Below, one piece after another: positions 8,648-18,443 of a DNA stretch of 64,000 bases (positions within the stretch are counted from its first letter, which is position 1; every line of letters begins with the position of its first letter). A program made the position numbers and the translations under genes. The stretch comes from Devosia sp. YIM 151766. Lineage in GTDB: Bacteria > Pseudomonadota > Alphaproteobacteria > Rhizobiales > Devosiaceae. The stretch lies in assembly GCF_030285925.1 (NCBI RefSeq), contig NZ_CP127251.1, positions 992,001 to 1,056,000 of the forward strand. Reading direction: 5' to 3'. The notes beneath the pieces are model-generated. The model was given only the letters and a program-made list of their open reading frames with translations. It was not told the DNA's origin and did not search any database.

Positions 8648-9586
8648 ATGACCAGCAGGCCGGAAAGCGCTGTCCAATCGAACGTGATCGACATTGTGTC
8701 GCGCATGCAGCGCGTCGAAGGCGAGTTGTCTCCCGCCGAGCAGCAGGTGCTCAAGGCGGTGCGCGTAGACTTCGAGGCGACGACGCGCATGACCATTGCC
8801 GAACTGGCCAAGGCGGCCGATGTCAGCCAGCCGACAGTGACGCGGTTCTGCCGATCCATCGGCTGCGCGTCCTTTGCTGATTTCAAGATCAATCTGGCCA
8901 CAACGCTGACGGTCGCTGCCGCCTATCTCCAGCCGGACCGTCGGTTTGATGACGATGCCGGCCAGCTTGCACAATCGATCATGGCGCGCGCCATAAATGC
9001 AATGCGCGATGTTCTCAACGGCCTAAATACCGATGCGGTGGCGCGGGCCATTTCAGCGTTATCTGAAGCAAAGCGCGTAGACATTTATGGACAGGGCGGT
9101 GGTTCGGCGAGCCTGGTCGAGGATGCCAAACTGCGTCTTTTCCGCATCGGTCTGCCGGTCAGCGCCTACATCGACGGTCACCAGCAGCGCATGTCCGCGG
9201 CGACGCTTGGCAAGGGTGATGTCGTTATCGCGATCTCCAATTCCGGACGCTCAAAAGCTGTGGCCGAAGCTGTGCAGATTGCCACTTCCTTCGGGGCAAC
9301 CACGATCGCGCTCTCTCGCCCGGACATGCCGGTGGCCGAAGGCGCCAATATTCTCATCCCCGTCGTCATCGCCGAAGACGAAAACGTCCTTGCGCCGACC
9401 CCGTCGCGCTACGCCCACATGATGGTGCTGGACACAATCGCTGCCGGGGTTGCTGCGGCGCGCGGAGCCAAGGCGCGCGAGACCCTGCGCCGCGTCCGAT
9501 ACACCGTCGCCAGTATCGGCATCGCTATTCCGGCGCCATCGACCGACCCGACCATCCTCATGAAAACCATCAAACCTCACGAGTGA
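8648..9586 (+). CDS. MurR/RpiR family transcriptional regulator
   Basis: This 312-residue protein has an N-terminal HTH_6 domain (residues ~5-80, core IAELAKAADVSQPTVTRFC) and a SIS sugar-phosphate-binding domain (~125-255, with DIYGQGGGSAS and VVIAISNSGRSKAV). RpiR proteins sense phosphorylated sugars or amino sugars. It is divergent from the ABC/dehydrogenase operon and 4 bp upstream of the D-aminoacylase-type gene, so it probably controls both transcripts. Confidence 0.85.
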   Translation: MTSRPESAVQSNVIDIVSRMQRVEGELSPAEQQVLKAVRVDFEATTRMTIAELAKAADVSQPTVTRFCRSIGCASFADFKINLATTLTVAAAYLQPDRRFDDDAGQLAQSIMARAINAMRDVLNGLNTDAVARAISALSEAKRVDIYGQGGGSASLVEDAKLRLFRIGLPVSAYIDGHQQRMSAATLGKGDVVIAISNSGRSKAVAEAVQIATSFGATTIALSRPDMPVAEGANILIPVVIAEDENVLAPTPSRYAHMMVLDTIAAGVAAARGAKARETLRRVRYTVASIGIAIPAPSTDPTILMKTIKPHE

Positions 9587-9590
9587 TTGA

Positions 9591-11051
9591 ATGGCCTTTC
9601 CCCAGGAACAAAAGCCCGGCTGGGTCTTCCGCAATGCCCGTATTATCGATGGCAGTGGGGGCGCATCTTATCTGGGTGAGGTGGCCGTAACGGACGATGT
9701 CATCACCTCAGTCGGGCCCGTCGGCACGGTTACAGCAACTGGCGCCAATGAGCTTGATCTCGCCGGCGCCGCGCTTGCTCCCGGCTTCATCGATGCCCAT
9801 ACCCATGACGACCGCATCGTGCTCGATGCTCCGGACATGCTGCCCAAGATCAGCCAGGGAGTGACGACCGTCGTCGTCGGCAATTGCGGGATTTCGCTCG
9901 CGCCGGTGCAGTTTGCCGGTGAACCTCCGCCCCCTATGAACCTCCTTGGGGGAAGGGGATCTTATCAGTTCCCGACCTTTGCGGCCTACGCCGCCGCCGT
10001 TGGCCGGGCCAGCCCGGCCGTCAATGTGGCGGCGCTGGTGGGCCATTCCGCCCTGCGCCTGGCCGTCATGAGTGATATCAACCGCAGGGCCAATGACGAC
10101 GAAATCGCCCGGATGGGCGCTATGCTCTCCGAAGCCATGGAAAGTGGCGCCGTTGGCTGGTCAACCGGGCTTTTCTATCCCACCAATGCTGGTGCTGACG
10201 CCGAGGAAGTTGCCAGCCTAGGCCGCTATGTTGCCGAGCACGGGGGTGTCTATGCCACCCATATGCGGAATGAGTTCGAAAATGTCCTCGACAGTATCGA
10301 CGAATCTGTGGCCACAGCCCGCAACGCCGGAACACCCCTGATCATCTCGCACCATAAATGCGCCGGTGTCGAGAACTGGGGGCGCACCAAGCAGACACTG
10401 CCCAAGATCGCCGCCTTGGCGCAAGGGCATCCAATCAATTTCGATGTCTATCCTTATTCTGCCGGCTCCACCAATCTGCGGGCCGACCTGATGACCGACA
10501 CCTATCCGATCATGATCTCCTGGTCGGAGCCGCATCCAGAGATGACAGGGCGCTATATCGTCGACATCGCCAAAGAATGGGGTGTTGATATCCACGAAGC
10601 GACCGTCCGCCTTCAGCCTGCCGGAGCGATTTACTTCCAGATGGACGAAGCCGATGTCCGCCGCGTTTTGGCGTCACCCCTGTCTATGATCGGTTCAGAT
10701 GGCCTGCCGCATGATGTGCATCCCCATCCCCGGCTTTGGGGCACATTCCCGCGCGTGCTCGGTCACTATTGCCGGGAAATAGGGCTTTTCACGCTGGAAG
10801 CCGCTGTCCACAAGATGACCGGACTCACCGCTGAGGTTTTCGGTCTTTCGCGGCGAGGGCAGCTCAGGCCCGGCTACTTCGCGGACATCGTCGCCTTCCA
10901 GCCTTCCACCATCGCTGACAGAGCAACCTACGAAGTCCCGCTGACACAGTCAGTCGGTATCGAATGGGTCATGGTCAATGGCGCTATGTCTTTTGCCGCT
11001 ACAGGGCCGATTTCGGGACGAGCGGGGCGCCTCGTTTATCGGGATCGCTAG
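9591..11051 (+). CDS. D-aminoacylase / N-acyl-D-amino-acid deacylase family amidohydrolase
   Basis: This amidohydrolase has 486 residues. Metal ligands are visible as H70-x-H72 (DAHTHDD) and C99 (GNCGIS), the cysteine typical of D-aminoacylases. Later metal or substrate residues are HMRNE, ISHHKCAG and the GSDGLPHD motif. Family members remove acyl groups from N-acyl-D-amino acids or related N-acyl compounds. The gene starts 4 bp after the RpiR regulator. With a regulator that likely senses sugar phosphate, the substrate could be an acylated amino compound linked to a sugar, but that is a guess. Confidence 0.8.
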   Translation: MAFPQEQKPGWVFRNARIIDGSGGASYLGEVAVTDDVITSVGPVGTVTATGANELDLAGAALAPGFIDAHTHDDRIVLDAPDMLPKISQGVTTVVVGNCGISLAPVQFAGEPPPPMNLLGGRGSYQFPTFAAYAAAVGRASPAVNVAALVGHSALRLAVMSDINRRANDDEIARMGAMLSEAMESGAVGWSTGLFYPTNAGADAEEVASLGRYVAEHGGVYATHMRNEFENVLDSIDESVATARNAGTPLIISHHKCAGVENWGRTKQTLPKIAALAQGHPINFDVYPYSAGSTNLRADLMTDTYPIMISWSEPHPEMTGRYIVDIAKEWGVDIHEATVRLQPAGAIYFQMDEADVRRVLASPLSMIGSDGLPHDVHPHPRLWGTFPRVLGHYCREIGLFTLEAAVHKMTGLTAEVFGLSRRGQLRPGYFADIVAFQPSTIADRATYEVPLTQSVGIEWVMVNGAMSFAATGPISGRAGRLVYRDR

Positions 11052-11161
11052 CCTTCGGTCCGGCATGCGACCAGTACTTTTCTGTGGGACATCGCGTTGC
11101 ACGTCCGGTTCTCTGCAAAGCTGTCCCGATAGCTGCCTTTCCGCTACCGGCCCCGACTCTG

Positions 11162-11772
11162 CAGCTCCATCAGCAACCGAACGCGACCGGGATCGAATAT
11201 CGGAAATGCGCCGTCAAGAACCATTATATTTCAATGGCCTACACGGCTATTCACTAAAATGGCCCAGTCATCAGGTCCAGAGAATATCGACCTAGAGAGC
11301 CTGCTTTCGCGCCTTTTGACGATGGAGTAGTGCTCGGCCCATCTCGACAACCCCCGAAAACAACGAGAAAATCCGGCCGGAGGCGGATCGGGAGAAAGTT
11401 TTCACGAGGACAAGTGACGGAGGGGAGGGGTCTGATATCCAACCTTCTCTGGTCTAAAAAATGCGACCGGCCTCGGATGTCGAAAGAGTGAGAGCCCGCC
11501 GATGAATCTCTCAGCCGACCAGCGCACAAACAAGGGTCGCAGCCACAAAGACTGTCAAAGACAGGCGAAAACGCGGATTTATTGGGGGTTCGCAAGCAGG
11601 ACGGCCCATTACAAGCCGAATTCCTCGCGGAATCGATCAATCTGGTGCATGCGCTGGTGGAGGATAGTAACGATGCCGATATCTTCGTTCGAGAGACGGC
11701 GCCAATAGACAAAATGCCGTTCGTATTGGAAGAAATATCCCTCTACAGCGAACTCCGCGGGGACGGGCTTCG
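11162..11772. repeat. ~610-bp near-identical repeat, copy 1
   Basis: This stretch recurs in the same orientation at 30601-31210. I see one single-base deletion (near 11214) and one substitution (near 11684) between the copies. It includes the 3' part of the ParE gene and about 450 bp that does not hold a convincing gene. It also fills most of the gene-free stretch after the D-aminoacylase gene; 11052-11161 shows nothing recognisable. Confidence 0.9.
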
Positions 11773-11926
11773 ACATGACGCTGTGAGTTTCGATCTTGCC
11801 GAAAGCATCGAACAGTCCGGTGATGTACCGATCCGCCTGATCGGTACCCCATCTTTCCTGCGTGTAGCGGTAGATCTCATCGAGACGGTGAGAGGCTGCC
11901 TCCTGAACACGCACAGCAACCATCAA
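11609..11926 (-). CDS. parE: RelE/ParE family toxin
   Basis: The protein has 105 residues, the usual length for ParE/RelE-fold toxins. It has the typical helix HRLDEIYRYTQERWG and the beta-strand motifs YFFQYERHFVYW and IVTILHQRM that form the toxin sheet; FREEF near the end is also typical. ParE toxins poison DNA gyrase, while RelE members cleave mRNA; the subtype is not certain from sequence. It overlaps the upstream antitoxin gene by 4 bp. Its 3' half lies inside the repeat at 11162-11772, and a truncated copy exists at 31047-31210. Confidence 0.85.
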   Translation of the reverse strand: MMVAVRVQEAASHRLDEIYRYTQERWGTDQADRYITGLFDAFGKIETHSVMSKPVPAEFAVEGYFFQYERHFVYWRRLSNEDIGIVTILHQRMHQIDRFREEFGL

Positions 11927-12177
11927 GCCCGATTTCGCGCGATTACCTCGGGCGCAGTGAGCGGCTTGTAGGACGCCTCGGGCGCCGCGAAGGCGAGTGT
12001 CAGTTCACCCTTCAGCCGATCAAACGCTTCCAACTCTGCCCGCTCCTTGTCGCGACGGATTAGATCTCGGACGTACTCGCTGATATTTTCGTAAGATCCG
12101 TTCTCACTGACATTGGCGGCAACGAAATCGCTCAGCGCTCCACTGATGCGGACCGTCATAGTTGTCGTTCGAGACAT
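11923..12177 (-). CDS. parD: ParD-like ribbon-helix-helix antitoxin
   Basis: The 84-residue protein starts MSRTTTMTVRISGALSDFV, a ribbon-helix-helix DNA-binding segment, followed by a helical C-terminal half (YVRDLIRRDKERAELE) that would wrap the toxin. The start at 12177 is chosen because it begins at the RHH strand; a longer reading to 12369 has no support. It precedes the toxin with an ATGA-type overlap, the standard order for an autoregulated antitoxin-toxin operon. Confidence 0.85.
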   Translation of the reverse strand: MSRTTTMTVRISGALSDFVAANVSENGSYENISEYVRDLIRRDKERAELEAFDRLKGELTLAFAAPEASYKPLTAPEVIARNRA

Positions 12178-12554
12178 TGCAGCGCTCCTTTTGTGCGGCG
12201 TATTCAATATAACCAAAAATGCACACACTTCAATCTGTTGCCGCCTCCCGCGGCCGGCTCCAAGATTTTTTCGATGAGTGTGACGTGCGCTGGAATGCTT
12301 CCCGAACTGGCGCAAGCCATAGCTAGGCGGGGGTGAGCCTTGCCTGGCTGATCGGCAAGCCGGCGACACCTGGCCGGCCGAGCCCTATTCGCGGCGACCG
12401 ACATTGGGACGACGGTATCAACCATCGTCGTGGTTAACCGACCGGCAGGAGTTGGCCTCCTGCGCTTCAAGCTGTGGTTTGTCATGGCCGGCAGCGCGGG
12501 AGGCCGCGGGCAGCTAATAGGAAAACGCCATGAGGCCCTGCCGGCGGGAACTCG
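12178..12554. other. Gene-free stretch upstream of parD
   Basis: I find no supported gene here. The part next to parD must hold its promoter. Two short pieces (around 12196-12220 and 12279-12318) recur at 31211-31281 beside the second repeat copy, showing that the duplicated unit originally extended through parD. Confidence 0.5.
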
Positions 12555-13063
12555 TTAGCCGAACTGAAGCCCGTATTGCTGGCACAAGCGCTCAATGCTG
12601 TCGCAATTGACGTCTAGGCCGTACTTTGCACCCACTGCCGCTTCGCCGGTCATTGCCTCGGGTTTCAAAGCAATCTCTCAAAACGTCGCTTCGAATCCAC
12701 CTGGAGAAATGATTTCGAGCAGCCGGCATTCATCATCGCCTACGTTCCAGAGCGTATGCCATTCGTTTGGTGGCTTGAAAACAAAATCGCCCGGTCCGGC
12801 CTCAATTACGAGGTCACCAAGTTTTGCGCCATGCGGCCCGATAAAACCACACTGTATTCATCTTCCCTTGAGTGGCGGTGAAGCGGTGCGGCCAGCGTCC
12901 GGGGAGGGACCCAGTGCTCGACAATGGAGAGCCGGCCATCTGACGCTTTTGCTTCGAGCAGAAAGCACGCACCAAAATTCGCCAAGTTTACGGCTTCGTC
13001 TTCGGCTGAGGTTACAACTCTCGTTGAAACCGCTCCGTGCATGGCTCCCCCACTGAAAAACAA
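12555..13063 (-). pseudogene. Cupin-domain protein gene, frameshifted and with an in-frame stop
   Basis: Read on the minus strand, the first frame gives a cupin half with HRHSREDEYSVVLSG near residue 60-75, then breaks near 12838. One base appears to be missing: restoring it continues as GAKLGDLVIEAGPGDFVFKP and PPNEWHTLWNVGDDECRL, the second cupin half with its His ligand. That frame meets a TGA near 12679, after GGFEATF. It then stays open with sensible sequence (EIALKPEAMTGEAAVGAKYG) to a TAA at 12555. Two independent lesions mark a decayed single-domain cupin of about 168 residues. The start could be 13042 rather than 13063. Confidence 0.75.
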
Positions 13064-13180
13064 TCAAAAGATATCAAATGGCTCCGGCAACAGATCAAGT
13101 CGGCGCCCAGACTTGCGGTAGCCACTGATTGCTGACAAACGAGTGCCTCCAACGAATTCGCCGGTTCAGGTCAGGCTCGT

Positions 13181-13891
13181 TTGTCATTTTTCGTCTTTGT
13201 TCTGCTGACAATCGCGGTCGCCGCCGCTGCTTTCGTACAGGGCTCCGTTGGTATCGGCTTCGCCTTGATCATGGCCCCGATTTTTGCGCTGGTCGACGCA
13301 CAATATCTGCCGGTCACGCTTCTCATTTTGATGTTGCCGCTGAATTTTCTGGTCGCGTGGCGCGAACGGGAGGCTATCGACTTTTCAGGAGCAAAATGGA
13401 TCACTGTTGGCCGCTTTGTCGGCACGTTCATCGGCATGGCAGTCCTTGTGGCTATCACGGTACGTCAGCTTGAGATTGCGGTCGGTGTATTCACAGTTCT
13501 GGCCGCTATCGTTGCGTTGGTGGCGCCACCATTTTCGCCGGCCCGAACGTCTTCCATGGGAGTTGGCCTTTTCACCGGCGTTACTGAAACCGCAACCGGA
13601 ATTGGCGGGCCACCGCTTGCACTGCTCTATCAACATGCGCCAGGCCCGGTGTTGCGCTCAACGGTCGCAGTTTGCTTTTTGGTCGGTGAGATAATTTCGC
13701 TCGCGGTTTTGGCAATCGCAGACCAGGTGCGCTCGGATCAGTTGCTGGCCGCAGCATATCTCGTGCCAGCAGTCTTTTTCGGCAGCGCCTTGTCGCGTTT
13801 GGCCCACGCCCGGCTCAATGGTGGGGCAGTGAGACTTGCAGTGTTGGTCTTCTCAATTGCCAGCGGACTATTCTTAGTCCTGAAGGGCTAG
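13181..13891 (+). CDS. TauE/SafE family membrane exporter
   Basis: This 236-residue protein is almost entirely hydrophobic, with about seven to eight membrane spans and the two-repeat layout of TauE/SafE (DUF81) proteins. Conserved glycine-rich turns are FVQGSVGIGFAL near residue 18 and TGVTETATGIGGPPLAL near residue 132. Members export sulfite, sulfoacetate or other organic anions. The start codon appears to be TTG at 13181, since no ATG or GTG precedes it in frame after the upstream TGA; the ribosome site is weak. It ends 26 bp before the left end of the IS21 element. Confidence 0.8.
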   Translation: MSFFVFVLLTIAVAAAAFVQGSVGIGFALIMAPIFALVDAQYLPVTLLILMLPLNFLVAWREREAIDFSGAKWITVGRFVGTFIGMAVLVAITVRQLEIAVGVFTVLAAIVALVAPPFSPARTSSMGVGLFTGVTETATGIGGPPLALLYQHAPGPVLRSTVAVCFLVGEIISLAVLAIADQVRSDQLLAAAYLVPAVFFGSALSRLAHARLNGGAVRLAVLVFSIASGLFLVLKG

Positions 13892-14030
13892 CGCCTGGGT
13901 GTCAATCGGCACCGAACTTTGACCCCTTATCGGCGCCCAATATTGACCCCCTTATTGGATGGCTGTGGAGCGGGGCGGATGGCAGAGCTGGTCAGGGTTG
14001 CGGCGCTATCCGGCCCGCGGGGGCAGGATG

Positions 14031-14762
14031 TCAGATACGGTTTTTGAAGCGCCAGCTGTCGTTGCCGGTTTCGACGATATCGCAGTGATGGGTGAGCCGG
14101 TCGAGCAGCGCCGTGGTCATCTTGGCGTCGCCGAAGACGGACGGCCATTCCCCGAAGGTGAGGTTGGTGGTGACGATGACCGAGGTCTGCTCGTAGAGGC
14201 GGCTGATCAGGTGGAACAGCAACTGGCCTCCTGACTGGGCGAAGGGCAGATAGCCCAGTTCATCGAGCACGACGACGTCCTTGCGGCCCATATAGTCGGC
14301 CAGGCGCCCCTGCCGACCGGCGCGGGTCTCTGCCTCGAGCCGGTTGACCAGATCGACGACGTTGAAGAAGCGGCCTCGCGCGCCGTTGCGGATGCAGGCC
14401 CGGGCAATGGCGATCGCCAGATGGGTCTTGCCAGTTCCGGTACCACCGACCAGCACCAGGTTACGCTGCATGGCCAGGAAGTTGCCGGCGGCCAGATCGC
14501 GCACCAGGGTCTCGTTGATGCCAGTGCCTTCGAAGGTGAAGTCGTCGATGTCCTTGGCCAGGGGCAGCTTGGCGATGGTCATCTGGTACTTGATCGAGCG
14601 GGCCTGCTTCTCGGCGATCTCGGAGGTGAGCAGGTCCGAGACGATGCGAGCGGGCTGATGCTCGCGTTTGATCGCCGTGGCGATGATCTCGTCATAGGCG
14701 CTCTTCATGCCATAGAGCTTGAGCGTGTTCATGGTGGTCAGGATCTCGGAGCGTTCCATCAT
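14031..14762 (-). CDS. istB: IS21 family helper ATPase IstB
   Basis: This AAA+ ATPase of the DnaC/IstB type has 243 residues. The Walker A is GGTGTGKTH near residue 105 and the Walker [13 protein letters not shown] near 170. IstB binds target DNA and stimulates the IstA transposase. It overlaps istA by 4 bp and is full length for the family, so the element may still be active. Confidence 0.95.
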   Translation of the reverse strand: MMERSEILTTMNTLKLYGMKSAYDEIIATAIKREHQPARIVSDLLTSEIAEKQARSIKYQMTIAKLPLAKDIDDFTFEGTGINETLVRDLAAGNFLAMQRNLVLVGGTGTGKTHLAIAIARACIRNGARGRFFNVVDLVNRLEAETRAGRQGRLADYMGRKDVVVLDELGYLPFAQSGGQLLFHLISRLYEQTSVIVTTNLTFGEWPSVFGDAKMTTALLDRLTHHCDIVETGNDSWRFKNRI

Positions 14763-16261
14763 ATTGCCCTCCTCAGGCTGTCGTAGCGGGAACAGTCGGC
14801 CATGGGCTCGACGCGGAGCCGGAGGGCCTGTGGGGTATTGAGGATGGTGACCGGGCTGCGGGGTTCGCGCTGCCGGGCCAGGATGTTGAGCACGATATCG
14901 GCGGAGCAGACCCCTTCACGCAGCGCCTCGGCACAGGCCGCCTCGACCGCCGGCAAGCCATCGCTGAGCACGGCGGTCAGGATGGTGACCATCTGCCGGC
15001 CCCCATCGGTTGCCGAGCCCAACCGGCGCCGGATCTTCTCGATGCTGGCCGGCAGCACCCAGTCCTTGAAGGGCGCGCCATTGCGCCAGGCGCCGGGCTT
15101 GCGCGCCAGCACCGGCACGTAATGCCAGGGGTCATAGACGGTCTGGTCGCGACCGAAGATGCGGGGATGTTCACCCACTGGCCTGCCGTCCTGACGCAGC
15201 TCGATCCGATCGGCATAGGCCCGGATCTCGACCGGTCGCCCCACCGCACTGGCCATCACCGAGTACTTGTTGTTATCGAACCGAACCAGGCAGGTCTTGG
15301 AGACCGAGGCCGTCACCGCATGGAAGCCGTCGAACCGGCCGGCATAAGGCACCAGACTGCCGCGCTCTGCCTCGAAGGCTTCCCAGATGGTCTGGTCGCG
15401 GAACTCGGGATGGCGATGCGCCCGGGCATAGGCAATGGTCTTGTCCAGCAGCAGGGCATTGAGCTCGTCATAGCTGCTCACGCGCAGGCGGGGCGTGAAG
15501 AAGCGCTCCCGCACCAGCCCGACCTGGTTCTCGACCTGGCCCTTCTCCCAACCTGAGGCGGGTGTGCAGGCCACAGGGTCGATCAGATAATGCCCGCACA
15601 TCTGCAGGAACCGGCGATTGTAGACTCGATCCTTGCCCACCAGGATCGTATCGACCGCCGTCTTCATGTTGTCGTAGATGCCGCGCGTGCAGGTGCCCTT
15701 GAAGAAGGCGAAGGCCCGATCATGAGCGTCGAACACCATCTCCTGGGTCTCGCGTGGATAGGCCCGCACGAACAGCATCCGGCTATGGCAGAGCCGGACA
15801 TGGGCGACCTTGACCGTCACCGTGGTGCCGTTGATCAGCACCACGTCGTGGCTCCAGTCGAACTGGTAGGCCTCGCCCGGCGCAAAGCTCAGCGGCACGA
15901 AGGCGGATGCAACCGTAGCGGAGCGATCCTGATCCCAGTTCCGGGCATAGCGACGAACTGCATCGTAGCTGCCCGAATAGCCCAGTCCCGTGAGTTCCTC
16001 GAACACCCGGATCAGCGTCAGCCGCTCACGCGCAGCCTTCCCTTCATTGGCCAGCAATAGCTTATCCAGATCCCCCTGCCACGGACCGATCCGGGGCAGC
16101 GGCTGCTTCTCACGCTCATAGGAAAAGCTCGTCTCACCCGACCGGATGATCTTGCGCACCGTGTTGCGCGCAACATGCAACTCCCGCTCAATCTGCTTGA
16201 TGGACTTGCCCTGCACAAAATATGCCCGACGAACCCGTGCAATCGTATCCACGCACTTCAT
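14759..16261 (-). CDS. istA: IS21 family transposase IstA
   Basis: The protein has 500 residues. It has an N-terminal helix-turn-helix ([20 protein letters not shown], residues ~18-37) and a DDE integrase core with [13 protein letters not shown] near 135, YDNMKTAVD near 195 and the glutamate in [14 protein letters not shown] near 245, then a beta-rich C-terminal domain. It cuts and joins the element ends. No disruption is seen. Confidence 0.95.
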   Translation of the reverse strand: MKCVDTIARVRRAYFVQGKSIKQIERELHVARNTVRKIIRSGETSFSYEREKQPLPRIGPWQGDLDKLLLANEGKAARERLTLIRVFEELTGLGYSGSYDAVRRYARNWDQDRSATVASAFVPLSFAPGEAYQFDWSHDVVLINGTTVTVKVAHVRLCHSRMLFVRAYPRETQEMVFDAHDRAFAFFKGTCTRGIYDNMKTAVDTILVGKDRVYNRRFLQMCGHYLIDPVACTPASGWEKGQVENQVGLVRERFFTPRLRVSSYDELNALLLDKTIAYARAHRHPEFRDQTIWEAFEAERGSLVPYAGRFDGFHAVTASVSKTCLVRFDNNKYSVMASAVGRPVEIRAYADRIELRQDGRPVGEHPRIFGRDQTVYDPWHYVPVLARKPGAWRNGAPFKDWVLPASIEKIRRRLGSATDGGRQMVTILTAVLSDGLPAVEAACAEALREGVCSADIVLNILARQREPRSPVTILNTPQALRLRVEPMADCSRYDSLRRAI

Positions 16262-16474
16262 CCCCCAACCGCCTATCCCAAACCAAAGGACGGACAGTCT
16301 GCCTAAAACACAAAATGGGGGGTCAATATTGGACGCCGATTACCCCCGGTAAGGGGTCAAATTTGCATGCCGAAACACAACAAAGCCGCCACGGACGTGA
16401 GGGCTCAAGCAGAGCTTCGGCGGACTGTCCGATGGCTTCAAGTCCCTATGCTGCTACACGTTTGCAGATGGCCA

Positions 16475-16500
16475 GCCACGCCTGAATTTGCAGGCGTGGC
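16475..16500 (-). terminator. Strong hairpin downstream of the PIG-L gene
   Basis: GCCACGCCTG and CAGGCGTGGC form a perfect 10-bp stem with a 6-base loop, 55 bases past the stop of the last gene of the minus-strand operon. It has no T-tract, so it may act as an mRNA-stabilising end or a factor-dependent terminator. Nothing else is recognised between the IS21 end and 16555. Confidence 0.5.
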
Positions 16501-16555
16501 GACGGCTCCAAAAAATACCAAGATGCAATCAGGTTTGAGCCGCTAATTCACTTTG

Positions 16556-17365
16556 CTAAACAGCTAGGAGAGCGTTGACGTCCTCGATCGACACCGCGCG
16601 GCCGTAGCCCGCCAGGTCAAAGCTTTCCGCAAATTCTGCGGTCCGGCCATATTTGGCCTGAAGCGCAGGTTTCATGCCGTCGACCGCATACATGAACTCC
16701 GGCCAATGCTTGAGAACAAAGGGGCGCTCACTGGCCCAGTCACCTTCCTTGGGCGCTTCGTTCAGAAAGCCACGCTCGTAAGGAGAAAATTCGAGGAACT
16801 GGGTTGCATGCGCCGCACAGGCCCGGAGCTTGCGCTCGATGGAGTCTGTCACATCAACCACGATATCGTGCTTATGCGTGGGGATTGCACCGTAGTCGGT
16901 CATCCGCAGGCAGATCGGAGCCTGCGTGAGGGCTGGCACCAGGTCGACAACGTTGTCATTGGTGCAGAAATCCACCGCTTCCCGCACAACTCGCGCCGCG
17001 ACTCGATTATCGAAGTGCCCTTCGCATTCGTCGTGAAAGGTGATAACGATATCGGCGCGCCAGCGGCAGATTGCCCGCAAGACGGCCTTTCGCAATGGCA
17101 GGTCGGAAAACAGTTCGCCGTCGTGATTGTCGAGGATTTCATAGTCGAGAACGCTGAGCAGGTCGGCGGCCTTGAAGGCTTCGCGGGCGCGGCGGCGTTT
17201 TAGCGCCTCGCGGCTCATTTCATGATGGCCGGCATCGCCATTGGTAAGCGACATGAATTTGACGGCGGCGCCCCGATCGGCCAGCAGAGCTGCCGTGCCG
17301 CCTGCATACATTTCGGCTTCGTCCGGGTGCGCCTCAATCACGAGAACCTTGAGTTGCTTGGTCAT
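16556..17365 (-). CDS. PIG-L family (LmbE-like) deacetylase
   Basis: This 269-residue protein has the zinc-binding signature EAHPDEAEMYAGG near residue 10 and a downstream HFDNR that supplies the third ligand. PIG-L enzymes remove acetyl or other acyl groups from N-acyl sugars and glycoconjugates. The ATG at 17365 follows AAGGAAA and gives the usual start (KVLVIEAHPDE); a longer reading to 17569 enters the previous gene. It is the last gene of an operon with an oligopeptide-type importer and a sugar-isomerase-like protein, which suggests deacylation of an imported amino-sugar compound. Confidence 0.85.
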   Translation of the reverse strand: MTKQLKVLVIEAHPDEAEMYAGGTAALLADRGAAVKFMSLTNGDAGHHEMSREALKRRRAREAFKAADLLSVLDYEILDNHDGELFSDLPLRKAVLRAICRWRADIVITFHDECEGHFDNRVAARVVREAVDFCTNDNVVDLVPALTQAPICLRMTDYGAIPTHKHDIVVDVTDSIERKLRACAAHATQFLEFSPYERGFLNEAPKEGDWASERPFVLKHWPEFMYAVDGMKPALQAKYGRTAEFAESFDLAGYGRAVSIEDVNALLAV

Positions 17366-17387
17366 TTTCGTTTCCTTTTGGTGAGTT

Positions 17388-18443
17388 TCAGGCGGCTTGG
17401 GAAAGTGCCGCGGCCACGTCCCGCAGCGTCGCAGCGCTGCGCGGAATAAAGCTTTCGGGAGTCGGAAGTGCCGACGAGCCGTAATAGTGATCAGGTGCCG
17501 GTTTGAGGCCCTTGGCGACATCGTCGGCAAAGCGCGCCGACATCGCCTTAAGCGCATCGACTTCCTCAAGGCTCAGATCGGGATGTCCCAAGCGCCACTG
17601 AGGGTCGTCGAGAGCTATTTCGTTGCGGTCGTGCCAGGAATTTTCGATGGTCATATTTGGCGTCGCGCCGGCATCCCGAATGGCGCCCAGCACGGCATGC
17701 CAGTCTATCGAGCCGTCGCCGATTGCCCGTATCTGACGCTGTAAACCGTTAGGACCGGGGTAAAGCACCAGGTCGCGCATATGCGTCTTGAGCACATAGG
17801 GGGCAACGCGACGCGTGGCGGCCATCGGCTCCTCACCCCGCACCACGACATTGGCGAGATCCAGCGTGACGCCGAGAATGTCGGAACCGGCGGCTTCGAT
17901 CATGCGGACGATTTCGTAGGTCGTGATCTCTTCGTGGGTTTCCAAGGCAATAGCGGCGCCCCGCTCGGTCAGCACCGGGCGCAGTTTCTCGATAAAACGC
18001 TGCGTCGCCAGCAACTGCTCTTCCCAGGGGACATCGGTGCGGAACCGGTCGATGGCGAAGCGGCCCCATTCGAAACGCTGAAAATTGGCGGTGTCCGCCC
18101 AGAGCGCCGTGCAGCCGATCGCTGTCACAGCCTCGATCATCCGCGTCATGCCCAACAGGTAGTCACCATCGCCAATGGCCCTGACCTCGGGCGCTTCGGC
18201 GGTGTTGTATGGATTGACCTTGCCCAGTCCCATTTCGAGATAGAGGCCAAGGCTCTTGGCGTGTGCGGCAACTTCGCCCAGAAACCCTGCATCGAGCGTT
18301 GGGGCGATGTCCAACACGGTTCTGAAGAACACGCCATCGGTGCCGGTCTCTTTCGCCTTGTCCAGCAGTCCAAAGGCACCCAGCTCAACAGTGCCAGGAT
18401 ATTTGCGGCCATCCAGGCCGACGCGAATATTATACTTGGTCAT
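17388..18443 (-). CDS. Xylose-isomerase-like TIM barrel (sugar phosphate isomerase/epimerase family)
   Basis: The protein has 351 residues with an AP-endonuclease-2-type TIM barrel. Candidate metal ligands sit at strand ends: ALETHEEITT near 170, GVTLDLANVVV near 199, KTHMRDL near 225 and the late acidic ENSWHDR. It probably isomerises or epimerises a keto-sugar or related compound. It resembles the 306-residue protein at 26244-27164 (shared THEE and LD-AN motifs), so the two divergent operons each carry a paralog. It overlaps the upstream ATPase gene by 14 bp. Confidence 0.75.
   Translation of the reverse strand: MTKYNIRVGLDGRKYPGTVELGAFGLLDKAKETGTDGVFFRTVLDIAPTLDAGFLGEVAAHAKSLGLYLEMGLGKVNPYNTAEAPEVRAIGDGDYLLGMTRMIEAVTAIGCTALWADTANFQRFEWGRFAIDRFRTDVPWEEQLLATQRFIEKLRPVLTERGAAIALETHEEITTYEIVRMIEAAGSDILGVTLDLANVVVRGEEPMAATRRVAPYVLKTHMRDLVLYPGPNGLQRQIRAIGDGSIDWHAVLGAIRDAGATPNMTIENSWHDRNEIALDDPQWRLGHPDLSLEEVDALKAMSARFADDVAKGLKPAPDHYYGSSALPTPESFIPRSAATLRDVAAALSQAA

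Larger units (their letters stand above)
13918..16361 (-). mobile_element. Complete IS21-family insertion sequence
   Basis: The element is about 2.44 kb and carries istA and istB on the minus strand. The ends match as inverted repeats: the left begins TTTGACCCCTTATCGGCG and continues CCAATATTGACCCCC, while the right, read inward, has TTTGACCCCTTA, then TCGGCGTCCAATATTGACCC after a short insertion. I cannot identify a clear target duplication in the flanks. It separates the TauE gene from the PIG-L operon. Confidence 0.85.

Noticed and set aside
11254..11712. 152-codon minus frame repeated at 30692-31150
   Set aside because: Both copies stay open only because they lie in a near-identical repeat; the sequence is Ser/Cys/Arg-rich without domain features and overlaps parE in another frame.
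16366..16555. Short plus-strand frame just right of the IS21 element
   Set aside because: It has no recognisable protein features and runs into a strong hairpin; it may be decayed sequence.
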